A DNA stretch of 63,718 nt from Mycoemilia scoparia (taxonomy: Eukaryota > Kickxellomycota > Kickxellomycetes > Kickxellales > Kickxellaceae). Below the pieces are notes generated by a model. The model did no database searches, was not told the origin of the DNA, and saw only the letters and a list, made by a program, of their open reading frames with translations. Positions within the stretch are counted from its first letter, which is position 1. Each line of letters opens with the position of its first letter. Positions 11,901 through 21,538 of this stretch are shown here, in pieces. The translations under genes and the position numbers were made by a program. Location of the stretch: the NCBI GenBank assembly GCA_027575805.1, contig JANBPU010000091.1, positions 1-63,718 on the forward strand. Reading direction: 5' to 3'.

Positions 11901-12827
11901 ACAACTCTTTCTGTGATGCGTCTATTGCAGTGTGTTAAGCAAGCAACTTGGCCTTCACAGTCACCAATATACCAAATCCCTGACCTTGAAGTTGATCAAC
12001 TTCAAAAACTATCTGCTGCACTCGATAAAAAGCAAAGAAATGGAAAGAGACTACACTCTCTGACTGGTCTGATGTCACTGTCTGACGATGACTTGTTCAA
12101 ATGGGTCTCAAATTCTTTACCAGGCGCGATTTCCAATTACAAGTTATCACAGATATGTGGGGCTATCAGAGCATTTCCTATAATAGATGTTGAAATCAAG
12201 TTCAAAGGAAAGGTCATTTACGGAACCAAGAAGTCTTCTTCATACGAAGGAAATGCCAATAAAAACAACGATAGCACTACTGCTCAAATTGAACCTATAG
12301 CTATTCAATCCCAGAAATCATACAAGTTTGTTGTAACATTGCAAAGAAGGAATCCCCAGGAATTTGATACCAAAAAGAATAAACCATCTGGTAGGTCTAC
12401 AGCACAAGGCAGCTCCAAGAATACCCGTTTCCCAAAGCCCGAGATGTTGGTAGAGCAAGGACAAGCATTTACACCGAGATTTGGTAAAGTTCAATATGAA
12501 GGATGGTGGATAGTTCTAGGAAATAGTAGCAATGAGGCTGAAGCGTCAGTATTGACACAAAATGTGTTAGCCGTTAAACGTGTATCGATGCAAGGCCAAA
12601 AACAAGAAGCACCGCAGCAACAGCCTAATCAACAGAAAGCACTGCCAAAGACACTTGATCCTAGCAAGAGAACATGCTCTGTTCACTTTATTGGCCCTGA
12701 CACTTCTGCTTTAACTAATCACCAAGAATCCACAAGTACCAGTACTGTTCTTGATCTACATATTATAAGCGATGCATACCTTGGCTTGGATCAAAAGATT
12801 TCTATACCTATTAAAATTGGAGAATAA
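5967..12827 (+). CDS. SLH1: Ski2-like double-cassette RNA helicase, ASCC3/Slh1 type
   Basis: An intronless gene of 2286 aa. Cassette 1 has motif I 'APTGAGKTD' at about residue 462, the DEVH box at about 600, then 'VGLSATLPNY' and 'GRAGRPQY', followed by a Sec63/FN3-like module to about 1230. Cassette 2 repeats this: 'GAPTGSGKT' near 1338, 'DEIHLLGGDRGP' at 1443 and 'VGRAGRPQFDD', with a second Sec63 module to the C terminus. DEIHLLGG.RGP in cassette 2 matches ASCC3/Slh1 rather than the spliceosomal Brr2 (DELHL). In yeast and human, Slh1/ASCC3 is the motor of the RQT/ASC-1 complex, which splits collided ribosomes; human ASCC3 also acts in alkylation repair. The 'STALAN' in place of SATLAN in motif III of cassette 2 fits the idea that the second cassette is degenerate. 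The length fits the family (about 2000-2200 aa), plus Gln/Ser-rich linkers near 300-330 and 2100-2210. Confidence 0.96.
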   Translation: MTFVTFTDLLRYQDPKHQALIRNLETQVETLPTSSTTIKDASNALASGSKGKVKGKGKEKAQDGDGHFINNNQKLENVLANVSDSVCRERAIFNRYFSVLSIKEPGKSSFIGLEKSKSDDKDGSLSTISTEGTVVGDDPNTLFQPNGFSSSLFIPPSFLQSSTTIEKYLEETAPSAALSAHRQNATQGGSDNEYGYPWLINLCNKICSSHMKPEDLCIAIIDILSKAEIKNSNDDAASTQDELLQLVGYDNLDSLSDIILHSKDIIDSIDSQVNFNKMPKHKRLYGETAYIKDSKEPSANQQNKKSAKSKRQQQQGGSDVVERSEGQKFVDQRKELIKNHIQQLSRNISTSDPSVLKPRQQEAQRYPNVYTATDPNHNFLSGYGSSFALPLGSYREEFKDCEEITVPASKAAAIAHTEKLVYLKEMDPLCRYTFRKYKSLNRIQSIIYPTAYGTSENILLSAPTGAGKTDVALLTILRTLSMYCTPNPQDETISELLNWDPDSEDYDGKPPKFHIDKTDFKIVYVAPMKALATEVVRKYSTRLSWLGIKVSELTGDMQLTKSEIQKTQIIVTTPEKWDVVTRKSVGDTELSNKVRLIIVDEVHLLHDDRGSVIESIIARTQRQVESSQSMIRIVGLSATLPNYVDVSEFLGVNPHKGLFYFDGGYRPVPLEQHFVGVHGKPNSQISNNALNRNCYDRVSRLVEEGHQVMVFVHARKETVRTAQYIKTMAMQEGLLLDTMDPKNHPQYELMNIEVQKSRNKELKELFPYGLAMHNAGMLRSDRLLVEKLFDKGLVKVLCCTATLAWGVNLPAYAVVIKGTQVYDSQKGAFVDLSILDVLQIFGRAGRPQYESQGVGYITTTHDKLQHYVSAITMQSPIESRFSQNMVDNLNAEVTLGTVTNVDEGVAWLSYTYLYVRMRKNPLIYGLGYEQLADDPLLGERRRELIIGAARQLAQLQMITFDERSGQLATKDLGRIASWFYLRHDSVRIFNETMRPLMTEADSLAMISLSKEFDNIRVRENEEKELKSLLGNSCCCDVKGGIDNVHGKTNVLLQAMISRSLVEDFALISDSNYVHQNSGRISRALFEIALHRGWGPVTAVLLSLCKCIERRMWPFENPLLQFELPADIARKLRSRSKMTIENLRDMTPQELGELINNRRYGPILASHVRQFPMVNLDAQAAPITRTVLKITLTIEADFEWSDKIHGMAEGFWIWVEDANNTEIYHWENIVVQKKRSHEPIITSFTIPIHEPIPAQIFIRAVSDRWLGSETVTAVSFQHLMLPQHQEIHTDLLDLQPLPVSALNDPVLEEICQKRFSHFNPVQTQIFHTLYHTSHNALIGAPTGSGKTIAAELAMWHAFREHPNSKVVYIAPLKALVKERVHDWGKRLTGSMNRSLVELTGDVTPDLESIRGADIIVTTPEKWDGVSRQWKSRDYVRSVSLVIIDEIHLLGGDRGPILEIIVSRMNFISAHTQHPVRIVGLSTALANARDLADWLGIRSVGLYNFRHSVRPVPLEMYINGFPGKHYCPRMATMNKPAYRAIKSHSPNKPVIIFVSSRRQTRLTAQDLIAYCGMEDNPRHFLGVSENELELIVANVKDANLRSSLGFGIGLHHAGLTEADRKLVEDLFANRKIQVLVATSTLAWGVNLPAHLVILKGTEFYDAKQKGYVDFPITDVLQMVGRAGRPQFDDKAVARIFVQDTKKEFYKRFLHEPFPVESSLHNYLTDHLNAEISAGSITSAQDAMDYLSWTYLYRRLRMNPTYYGLEDDTNTSVDIYLSKMIINCFRELEKSSCISISTVAPKDQFNSTIGQSNSNIIVEPTALGKITSKYYLSHLTIRTFRTRLDKITMRLYQGLATKNSENQKERRKPQDILFGQLLRLQCDAAEWSEIPVRHNEDIINRELEHEVRYKVFSQPEGGEIMGANYSHDSPHAKTMILLQKHFDRGALPSTDYVTDTRTVLDSSIRVLQAMVDTSVFNGDITTTLSVMRLLQCVKQATWPSQSPIYQIPDLEVDQLQKLSAALDKKQRNGKRLHSLTGLMSLSDDDLFKWVSNSLPGAISNYKLSQICGAIRAFPIIDVEIKFKGKVIYGTKKSSSYEGNANKNNDSTTAQIEPIAIQSQKSYKFVVTLQRRNPQEFDTKKNKPSGRSTAQGSSKNTRFPKPEMLVEQGQAFTPRFGKVQYEGWWIVLGNSSNEAEASVLTQNVLAVKRVSMQGQKQEAPQQQPNQQKALPKTLDPSKRTCSVHFIGPDTSALTNHQESTSTSTVLDLHIISDAYLGLDQKISIPIKIGE

Positions 12828-13038
12828 GTTTTTCGTATCATGTTTATAATTGTTTCACATATACACAGTGATATCAAATAAATTTATTCAACATAAATAA
12901 ATGATAAAGTTTGAACAAATTTAAATGACAAAAATAAAATAAAAGGAAAACTAAAGAATAGAAAAGATATTCATACTTATCCAAGCATCATAATAATAAT
13001 TCTGATACTATTGATCATTGAAAGATTGATCCTGAGGG
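12828..13038. terminator. Convergent 3' ends of SLH1 and the membrane-protein gene
   Basis: A 211-bp AT-rich spacer between two stop codons. It contains several AATAAA-like hexamers (for example AAATAAATTTATTC near 12879) that could serve polyadenylation on either strand. The exact sites cannot be fixed from sequence alone. Confidence 0.4.
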
Positions 13039-13677
13039 TCATTCCATCAATTTGTTGTCATCCTCTGGAGAAAAATTGGTAAATGGATAATACTTGAAAC
13101 TTCTCTTTCCAAATGGACACTTCCAATCACCAGTAATACAAGTCAAATACTCTGCAGCAAAAATAACCAACACAGTAAACAACACAAAGCCATTGACAAA
13201 AATGAACTTGTGTTCAAAATATCCTTCCCGCTTACACATGATATACCAAATATAAACATAAAGGGCTACAAAAAAGAACACAACACTTCCATTGAACCAA
13301 GCAAATGACCACATGTTTACCAGCAACATCAAGGTGAAAATATTCAAATCCCTGAAGGCTTTGAAATGATACCATACAAGGAAAACAAGCAAAACAAAGC
13401 TGGTTAACAATTGCGTGATGTTATTGAATATTTGGATTCCCCATATAATGTCAAATATGGTCAGCGTTATAATTGTTTTGGCAAACGCGTTGTCACTTTC
13501 TTGACGATATTGTTGCAGGGTCATTCTTCTTTCTAGTACAAGGTTCTGGTTACTGGATGCGTAGACTACGTGGGGTATTGCTGTTTGACACAGGAGGAAA
13601 GGTATTAAAAGGAATTTGGTTACCATGTCGTAGTCGCCCAGTGCCAGGTTGATGGCTGCTATAAAATGAATATACAT
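13039..13677 (-). CDS. Multi-pass membrane protein of unknown family
   Basis: 212 aa from an ATG at 13677; a second ATG at residue 18 (MVTKFLLIPFLL) is also possible. I count about five or six hydrophobic segments: one near the N terminus, then around residues 68-85, 88-106, 113-125, 129-147 and 155-175. Cys occurs in 'TCITGDWKCPFG' near the C terminus, and the tail is polar and acidic (SPEDDNKLME). A short polar stretch of about 30 residues follows the first hydrophobic segment. I do not recognise a named family; a weak resemblance to small 4-TM proteins such as TMEM138 is not enough to call. It is convergent with SLH1. Confidence 0.65.
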   Translation of the reverse strand: MYIHFIAAINLALGDYDMVTKFLLIPFLLCQTAIPHVVYASSNQNLVLERRMTLQQYRQESDNAFAKTIITLTIFDIIWGIQIFNNITQLLTSFVLLVFLVWYHFKAFRDLNIFTLMLLVNMWSFAWFNGSVVFFFVALYVYIWYIMCKREGYFEHKFIFVNGFVLFTVLVIFAAEYLTCITGDWKCPFGKRSFKYYPFTNFSPEDDNKLME

Positions 13678-14179
13678 TGTATTGCGGTCAATAGTGCCTC
13701 CTGTTGCTAGATCTTATATTTCTTTCTGTGTTTGAATGTAAGGCTTGTGTTTGTCGAAGGAAATCGGGAAAAGCGAAAAAATGTGTATTATTTGATCTGG
13801 AGCCACTAAGTTCCACTTCATGTTCACTTTATAGTGCTATGGTGGGTATTATTCTGTGTAATATTGATGAAAATTCTCTGAGAAACTTCCTCACACAAAA
13901 GCAAAACATGCATGACTCTTAATATTTAATAGAGGGAGATTTTTGAGTAGCTTACTCAGGAGTTGTGGAATGGCTTTATAATTGAAACATGGTAAGGGTT
14001 TTATTTAATCTACCTTTTAGAAAAATTAATATTATTAAGACAGTTATGATAATGACAGAGAAATCCCCAATGTTGATAGTGGCATAGTGGGAAAGCTTAT
14101 AATTTTAGATAAAAATTGCTATGATAAAGGGAATGGCACACATACACATATGTAAAACTTGTGAACTCAGCAAATCTTA
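13678..14179. other. Intergenic region with no gene seen
   Basis: It lies between the start of the membrane-protein gene and the stop of SIN3, both on the minus strand. It therefore holds the membrane-protein promoter and the SIN3 3' end. No conserved feature was recognised; the 72-codon open frame at 13704-13922 has no recognisable content. Confidence 0.5.
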
Positions 14180-17046
14180 TTATTGAGTTGTAGTTGTGGC
14201 GGCTGTTGTTGATTCTACAGGTGGTTGCTTAGAGGAGTCTGCTTTCCACCATTCTACTAGTTCCTTGCCTTCATTCTGTTTTTCTATCCAATCCTTGAAT
14301 CTTTTTGCAGTTTTAAGGTTCCAATCGGTCCTTAATTTGCTTGCTGACTCGGATGACGCCTCACCCCTCCTGGTGTGGTTCGTATACACATCCTCCGAGC
14401 CAGTGAGATAACACAGTTTGTAGGTATTGACTGCGATCTTGATTTCTAGTCCACTCCGGGAATATATTTCGTATGGCTTTTCGTCTGTTGTTGTCCTCAG
14501 CGTACGATTTAGATATATTGGTGCTGAATTGTCGACCACCTGTGTCACTCCTTCTGTTGGTTCGAACAATACATAAGAATCTACATAATAGCCCCACCGC
14601 TCTTCCTGGGTCACAGCCTGGTCGAGTGTCATGTCTTCACGCATCAGAAGCTGCATAGTCATGGCCTTTTCTTTGTACAAATAGTCTATGCGATACACTG
14701 ACTCGTCAGCACCCATACTGGCTTCGACCTTCATGCGGTAGTATATGTGGCTACGAAGAGTACTCTTTTCGGTAACAACATTCTTGTCAAATAGAGATAT
14801 GAGCTCAGAGCACCGCGAGTCTGTAATGATATTCTGAGCTTGCTTGTTAATGGCCTGGATGACCTTGTCGATGGATATGACCTTGTAGGCATGGATGCCA
14901 AACATCACTCGTAAGACATTCTCATAGCTGACCATGTCAATATCCCCATTAATAAAGCGGTGTACAAATTCCAGGAACATCTTGTAAAAGTCTGCACTGG
15001 CCAGGTCATATGATTTTAAAAGCTCAGGGGGTTGGTATAGAGACAGTTGCGATGCGACAGAGGTCCCTTTATCATACAGACAGCTATTTTCACGGCATTT
15101 GGGTGCGATCTTGGCAATCTCCTCGAACCGAGCATAGAGCTTCTGGAATAGTCTGAGGAAGACGTAAAAAGTATTGTTTCCGTAGAATGCCCTTGATATG
15201 CTCTGGCTAACATTATCACTGTTTCCACTAGGCTCTTTTGTATCTGCATCTCTATGGCCACCATTCATCAGATTTGAAGGTGTTTGGATCCAAGAATGTG
15301 AAGAAATGAAGCCTTGCTTCGATGACGTCGTGCTCTTGGACTGTACTTGATCACCAGAAATCAATGCATCTTTAACGCCATTACTACCCTCCCCCTTGAT
15401 CGGGTTAGAACTAGAGTTGGGTTGTACATTAGTATATTCATCATTTTTGGCATCTTTTGCATCTCCCTTGTTTGAGGCTGAAGTTTCATAAGACTTGGTG
15501 CTATCGTGTTCTTTGTCTTCAGCTTGCGGTGATTCCTCAACATCCATCTTGCCATCATTGCTTCCTCCGTTTTCTTTGGACCTTTCGTTTTCCTTTTCAT
15601 CAGAAGGTAGCGAAACCAGCTTCCCATTAAGGCCAAAGAAATCGCCAAAGAAGTGGTTAAAGAAAGACTCGATCTGTTCACGCTCTATCTGTACAAATTG
15701 ACTATTTTGTTTGTTCATGTACGCAATGACAACGTTGGCAACGTCACCGATTATATTTGAATTTCCAAAGGTATAGTGCAGCTGATACCGATGCTTTAGC
15801 GCACTGGCAACCGATCCTGGTGATGTGAGCTGTGCATGCCTATTTTTCTCTTGCTGCTCACGCCTCCGTGTTTCAATCTCGGCAATCAGCTGCTTGGTAG
15901 AAAGTGCTTTTCGATCAGTTGACTTGAAGGTCTGACCTTGATGATCCAATGCTTTGTAAAAGTTTTTTGCATCGATATCTCTCCAAACCTTATTCATCTC
16001 ACGTCTTTGTTTCCGCCAGTCTTCGTCCTTCTGCTTCATACGCTTTAAAACTATAGGAACAGCTACAGCAGGATGACTATGAAGAGCATCTAGTACTTCA
16101 AGAGCACGCTGTTCATCATATATCCGGCGCAATGCACGACGAGGCAAGGCTTCAGACTGCCCACCAAACCCTTTTGGCAAACGAAAGCTGTTCTTTTCTT
16201 CTATGCTCATTTGATCAAGCTGCCTATTGACTGCCATAAGCATCCTGATGACATGAAGATTGGTCTCAATGTTGATATCCATTTCGTGTCTTTCTTCTTC
16301 GCAGCGGAAAAGGGCATCTTCGTGCGGATTCTTTTTGTGATGAACAAACTCGGATTCTTCAGATGCCCATGTAGGATGTGATGCCCAGCAATCATTGAGA
16401 ACCTCCCAGCACATGTCGTCACGGCCACTACACTGAGCTTTGGTTTCACAGGCAGGCAGTAACCGATAACTGTGTCCATTAGATTTACTATCCTCCAAAG
16501 ATGCTTTAGGCTTAACTGGCTTGAGGGAGATATTGATCTCTTGCTGATCATCATCAGACAAACCTTGCTCAGGAGGGAGCTCATCATAGCCAACATAGTT
16601 TTTGAAAAATTCGAATAGTTCCTTGTCTCCACCAATAAATGACTCTACACGCTCAACCAGAGCTTTGGAATCAAATATCTCCTGGTTGAACATATTTAGA
16701 AGCTTAAGGAACTCATTGTATGTTGACGTTCTTCCGATAAACCTCTTTACTCTTTCAAAGAATGAGATCTCATCGTCAGTAGCCAGTGGTGCTCCTCTTA
16801 TACCATGCGCTACAACAACTGATCCAGGACTTCCAAGAGAATCGGCGTTTGGTGCGGCGCCATTAAGGCTATACGTCGGCGACCCTTCAATACGCCCCTT
16901 TGTCCTTCTCTTGGCACTTGCTGGAGGGGTTGCAGCCATGGGACCAACTCTTCTCTTCCTAGCACTAGTCTTTGTATTTGCTGCTGCTGATGAAGATGAA
17001 GGTGCAATAGGCTGGGTACCGACCTGTGGTGTCTGTTGTGAATATT

Positions 17047-17077
<31 letters not shown>

Positions 17078-19046
17078 TTGTTGTTGTGGCGGTTGCTGTA
17101 TGCCAGCTTGTCCCATCGCTTGAATAGAGTGCTGCTGATATGCTTGATCTGCTGAGGCCTGTCCAGCAGTTTCGGCTACTTCAGGTAAAAACTGCTTGAA
17201 TTCGCTAAGAAGATCCGGTGCATTTGCAAAGAGTCTGCTTACTTGGGCATACACCTCTTGTATAGGCCGAGCATCACGTTGATAGGTTTGTAGAATATCA
17301 AGGAATTCACGGTAATGATCAGGCTCGGCGGCAAATCGCATTTTTATCTTGTTTACATAGTTAATTGCATGATCAAACTCCATTGGCTGTTGTCTTATAG
17401 CTCCACGTTGCTGTTGAGCAGGCTGAGGATGATTGTGTGGATAACTTGGCGGTGAAGCAGCCACACTTGCTCCATACCCTGCTCCAGAACTAGGTGGATG
17501 GTACTGGCTTTGTGCAGCAGGTGGCTGGTATGAGGCTGTCCTTGGTGGTTGAGAAGTGCCCTGTGGTGGAGACATTACCTGGCTTGTTGGCTGTCTCACG
17601 TTGTAAGCACCGGTGACACCAGCGGCTTGTGGATCCTGGTGTGGTGCTGAAGAGCTTGGTGCCTGGCGCTGGCCATAGTACCCTGATGATCCCGAAGCAC
17701 CACTTGCCGCAGGTTGAGAATATCCTTCATTACCAGCACCTCCCTGTAAATATTGGACGCCTCCCCTATTCCGGCCCCCTCTTGCTGGGTCACGCTCGCC
17801 ACGAGTTCCGATATCGGGTATAGTCGTTCCACTGGGCGTCGTTACGCGAACAGGATCCCGAGGGTTCTCTGAACACTCAATATAGTACCCTGAAGGCAAA
17901 AATGCATTGAATCCGCGAATTAGATCTGGATGCCCACGGAAAAGTGTAGATACTCTATTGATAACCCCTGGTGTATCTATTGACTGTGTTTTGAACTCGT
18001 TCATTATACCCAAAAAGTCATTGTATACTTCGGGCTGGTTGTTGAATACCATCTTGACCCTGTCCAAGTATGAAAGGGCGTCCTGTACATTTAATGTGCG
18101 TGCCTCGGCTTCAGAGGCTGCTGGTGCTGGTGCTGCAACGCCCGAGCCGGCCGGAGCCAGACGGTTGGTACTTGGCGTTGCTGTGTTTGTTGGTGAGCGC
18201 TGAGGCAGGGTGTTGCTTGAATTTGCCGGTGGTGCCATTACTGGGGCTGTAGAAAGGCCTTGTCCAGAAGAGCGTGAGGGAGTCGTTGCGTGCTCACGCT
18301 CACCATAAGAATATATTGGGGCCAATGGCATACCTGGCAAAGGCGAAGAGCCAACACCAGCCACGCCGGGCTTTGAGAGCGAGGTCGGCGGCGGTGGCAA
18401 GGAAGGCCGTGCCTGCGAAGCTAAACTTTGGCTAGAGCTGTATGTCATATTTCTATCAACAGTGGATGCTGCACTGGTTACAGGCTCACCATAATTAGAG
18501 GGTCGGGAATATGTAGAAGTAATTGGGGGCAAAGTGGTTGATGATGGTGGCAAAGTAGTTGATTTGCCTTTATTGGTATAATTATGGTTTTGGAAGCTTG
18601 GTGACCTTGTTGCGTTGTGATGATAATACCCCGGCGAGGTGCTTTGCCCCTGAGCACCTGGTCCGCTTAGTCTTTGTGGTTGTGGATAGCTGCTACTGCT
18701 GGTCCTAGGGGATTCGATATTTGGTGACCTATTCTCGCATATCGGAATATCATAAAGATAAGCATACGAATAAAGAAAATTTTCACAAGCCCTCTTTTGC
18801 ATGCAAGAGCTCTGTGCCGGCTGCTGCCTTTGGATAAACCAAACTTTTTGAAATACCAACTTACCGTCTTATCGGAGGCAACGTAATGCTACTCCCGCCA
18901 CCAGCATTGACTGGCGTATTAACAGCCGAAGGAAACTTGGCAGACGCTTGTGTTGGAGTGCTGTTTGGGGGAGGTCCACTGTTTGCTGTGCCTGGGAGTG
19001 GAACGGGGGTTGACGAACCCCAAGACCTGCTTTCTTTGCCTTCCAT
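14180..19046 (-). CDS. SIN3: SIN3 transcriptional corepressor (two exons)
   Basis: Scaffold of the Sin3/Rpd3 histone deacetylase complex. Exon 1 is 18865-19046, with the start in 'MEGKESRS' and the donor CG|GTAAGT. The intron is 136 bp, and exon 2 is 14180-18728 after the acceptor GAATAG. The splice rebuilds an Arg codon and gives 1576 aa. The longer open frame up to 18859 is intron read-through. Domains: PAH1 at about 273-335 (VQDALSYLDRVKMVF), PAH2 at about 508-575 (DHAINYVNKIKMRF), an interrupted polyQ tract at about 606-622, PAH3 at about 711-775 (FFERVKRFIG), then the HDAC-interaction domain from about 813 (SYRLLPACETKAQCSGRDD). A basic motif ARKRRVGP lies between PAH2 and PAH3. The Sin3a C-terminal domain follows a Ser/Asp/Glu-rich linker. 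All family landmarks are present in order. Confidence 0.96.
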
Positions 19047-19666
19047 AACTTTCGCTAGAAGCAGGTAATTTTTATTTTGCGCCTTTCAGAAGTTTATATC
19101 AAAGGGCCAAGAATGGAAAGCTTTTTTAAGGTTATAGGAGCAATAATGAAGAGCGAAATACGAAACAAAAAGTTGGTCTGCAGGCGTCACCAAAAATCGC
19201 GTTTTAGTGGGTGGCTGCACATTCCCACCTTCGATGTCACAGTAAATTGATAATACTCTCTCACTAGTTGGCCAATTTGTTTTTCGAAGCATGGTCCTCC
19301 AGGTTTTCGCCTGATTGGACATTGTATTTTCAGGCTTATAAACAGACTGAAGTTAATCCCTTAATTACCCCCCTAATCGCTTCCAATGTAAATATTCGTG
19401 CATGCTCTGATTGATCTACAATCGACATGTGCCCCCACTACTACTACTACTACTACATTTAACCGCCGGTTCATAAGCTTATTATTAGCTGCTCCTATTC
19501 AAGCATAATGCCAGATACCAGAGCTTAACTTTTAAAGTATTAAACGCCACAACCTGTTTAAGTGCATCACCTTAATCACCAATATTTTTTGTTTTTGTGT
19601 TCTTCTTATAACAAAGCTTTTGGCTAGTGAAAAAAGAAAAAATTCTAAAGATAACGCAGCTATAAA
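19047..19666. promoter_or_regulatory. SIN3 upstream region
   Basis: 620 bp between the SIN3 start and the stop of the SNAP-like gene, both on the minus strand. It holds an (ACT)n tract at about 19437-19456. A 78-codon open frame at 19086-19322 shows no domain and is more likely 5' leader than a gene. Confidence 0.45.
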
Positions 19667-21167
19667 TTATGCCAGCTCATCGGCATGGGTCCCCTTGGTT
19701 TCTGGCTGCCTATCCACCACATCATCGAACATGTCCTCTGCAAGCTCTTTGATCTACATCAGATTAAACACGGCACCAATAATAGTTAGCCTCCCTGATG
19801 ATCAAGCTAGAAAACAAAAACACAGGCCGATTCCACTGTTGTAATGGATTCTAATGTCATTATTACTATTGCCTACCAAAAAAAACTTACCTCGGTATTT
19901 CTGATACAAATCCTGTGGGAGCTGATCAACTGAGAAAACGCAGTCATATCGTTTGACTTGTAGGTAGAAACAAGGTCTTGGGCAAGATTTAATTCGGCTT
20001 TAGGTGCGCTCTCTCCCATGCCACATTTTGATAGTTCTTGGACAGCAATTTCGGCCCTATCAACATCTTTAATATATAGATTCAGTATTGTGCTATAGAG
20101 GTGGTATCTCTCAAGCTCTTCTGCCTGTTCCGACTCAGTAAGCATTATTTTCAACGAGTTAAGGGCAGAGTGCATTTCACTGGCATCGTAGTTTCTGAAA
20201 AACTTGGCCATAAACACAACGACCGAATAGTACTGCTCTAGCTCTGTTATAGTATGGACACCGGTTTCATCCAGGTGCATTTTGATCTTTTTATACATCT
20301 TGAGCTTGAGCTTTTGATCATCAACCAGCCTATATTGAAAAGTAACATAAACCACCAGGAAGTATAATGGACCTTTGTATTTACATATAGTTATATCCAT
20401 ACGAATATTAGTTGCTAGAATTGAAATCTGAGCAGGCTGAACTGTACCTGATTTGCTGGAATATATAATCGTTGAGGATTCTTGGCTTAGCATTTGAGGA
20501 GACACCGTACTGGTAGGCTCTGGCCCAAGCAATCATGGCCTTGGTTTTTGCATCATAAATCTTGGTCTTTTCGAACATCTTTGCGGCCTCTGCAAATGCC
20601 TCACTGGCCTGCTGGTGTCTAAAAAAAGATGTTCAGTTTGAAATATATATATATATTGGAATTAGGTAAATAATGTTCAGATATACCGCTCATTTCAGTA
20701 ATTATAGTTTCAGGATTCATGAATAATAATGTAAACATACTCCAGGTTTTCTTCAAAATAACATTGTGCTGATTTCAGCCAGTAGGCAGCAGAGTTTTCA
20801 TAATCCTCCTTTTCTGCGTATAGCTCAGCTAGCAAGTGCAACAAAGTTTTGAATTTAAATGTTATTAGTAGTCCAATGTAACCCGAAGCTATCCAATGAA
20901 GGACAGTGGTTGTGTTGTTTAATTGTATACAATATCTGTACCTGCTGAAGCATATGCCTTTGCAGCAATGTGATAGTTTTTGCTAGTGCAGCAAGATCCA
21001 TTCGCTCTAACGAAAGGTACATAGTTAAAGTTCAATATATAATGGTATTAAATATGCTAGTTATTTAAAACAATATATATCTAAATATATTTGTCTTGTT
21101 CATACCTTTTGTAAGCAATTTTGCGACACTTTTTCAATTCTTTGTCGATATTTTCAGTGGATGTCAT
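19667..21167 (-). CDS. SNAP/TPR-family protein (gamma-SNAP-like), six exons
   Basis: Assembled exons, in transcription order: 21106-21167, 20942-21006, 20741-20828, 20448-20618, 20329-19891 and 19753-19667. All have GT donors and AG acceptors, the phases close, and the total is 912 nt (303 aa). The N terminus is MTSTENIDKELKKCRK. Helical-repeat motifs follow (AAKAYASAGELYAEKEDYEN, AAYWLKSAQCYFEENLEHQQ, ASEAFAEAAKMFEKT), typical of the alpha-solenoid of soluble NSF attachment proteins. The C-terminal part (ERYHLYSTILNLYIKDVDRA, then a hydrophilic tail DDVVDRQPETKG) lines up in outline with gamma-SNAP, which has 312 aa. SNAPs recruit NSF to SNARE bundles for disassembly. A HAP40-like TPR protein is the main alternative. 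The exon structure is well supported; the family name is moderate. Confidence 0.62.
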
Positions 21168-21538
21168 TTTTCTATTATTAGAAAGCGGCTTTATTTACAC
21201 TGTGTATATGTGTGTATATTTTAAAAAACAATTATAATGATTAAATAAGATTGAAAATTTTATGATAGTAAATATAAATGAAGAGGATGGCTTTTGTTTT
21301 TTCAAAGAGATGGTTTACCCCCGAGCTAACACTTGGCACTTGCATACACACATGTATACCATTGTTAACAATATCAAAGAAACCTCTCCAAATCTATTAT
21401 CAAATACATTATAAAAAGCAAAGAGAAAACGGTTTTGTAACTGTTTATGTGAGCAAATGAGGATTTTGATGATAAATGTGATTGACGATTTTGATCTAAA
21501 TCAAAAATAAAATAAATAAAAGTACTGATGAGTATGAT
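21168..21538. other. Intergenic region with no gene seen
   Basis: 371 bp between the SNAP-like gene start and the SVP26 stop. AT-rich, with no motif that I can support. Confidence 0.5.

Noticed and set aside
18729..18864. SIN3 start at 18859 (frame beginning MVFQKVWFIQ)
   Set aside because: This is the 136-bp intron read through. A GTAAGT donor at 18864 and a TAG acceptor at 18730 join the upstream exon in frame and give a sensible N terminus.
19086..19322. 78-codon minus-strand frame just upstream of SIN3
   Set aside because: No recognisable content and a position within the probable SIN3 promoter or leader.
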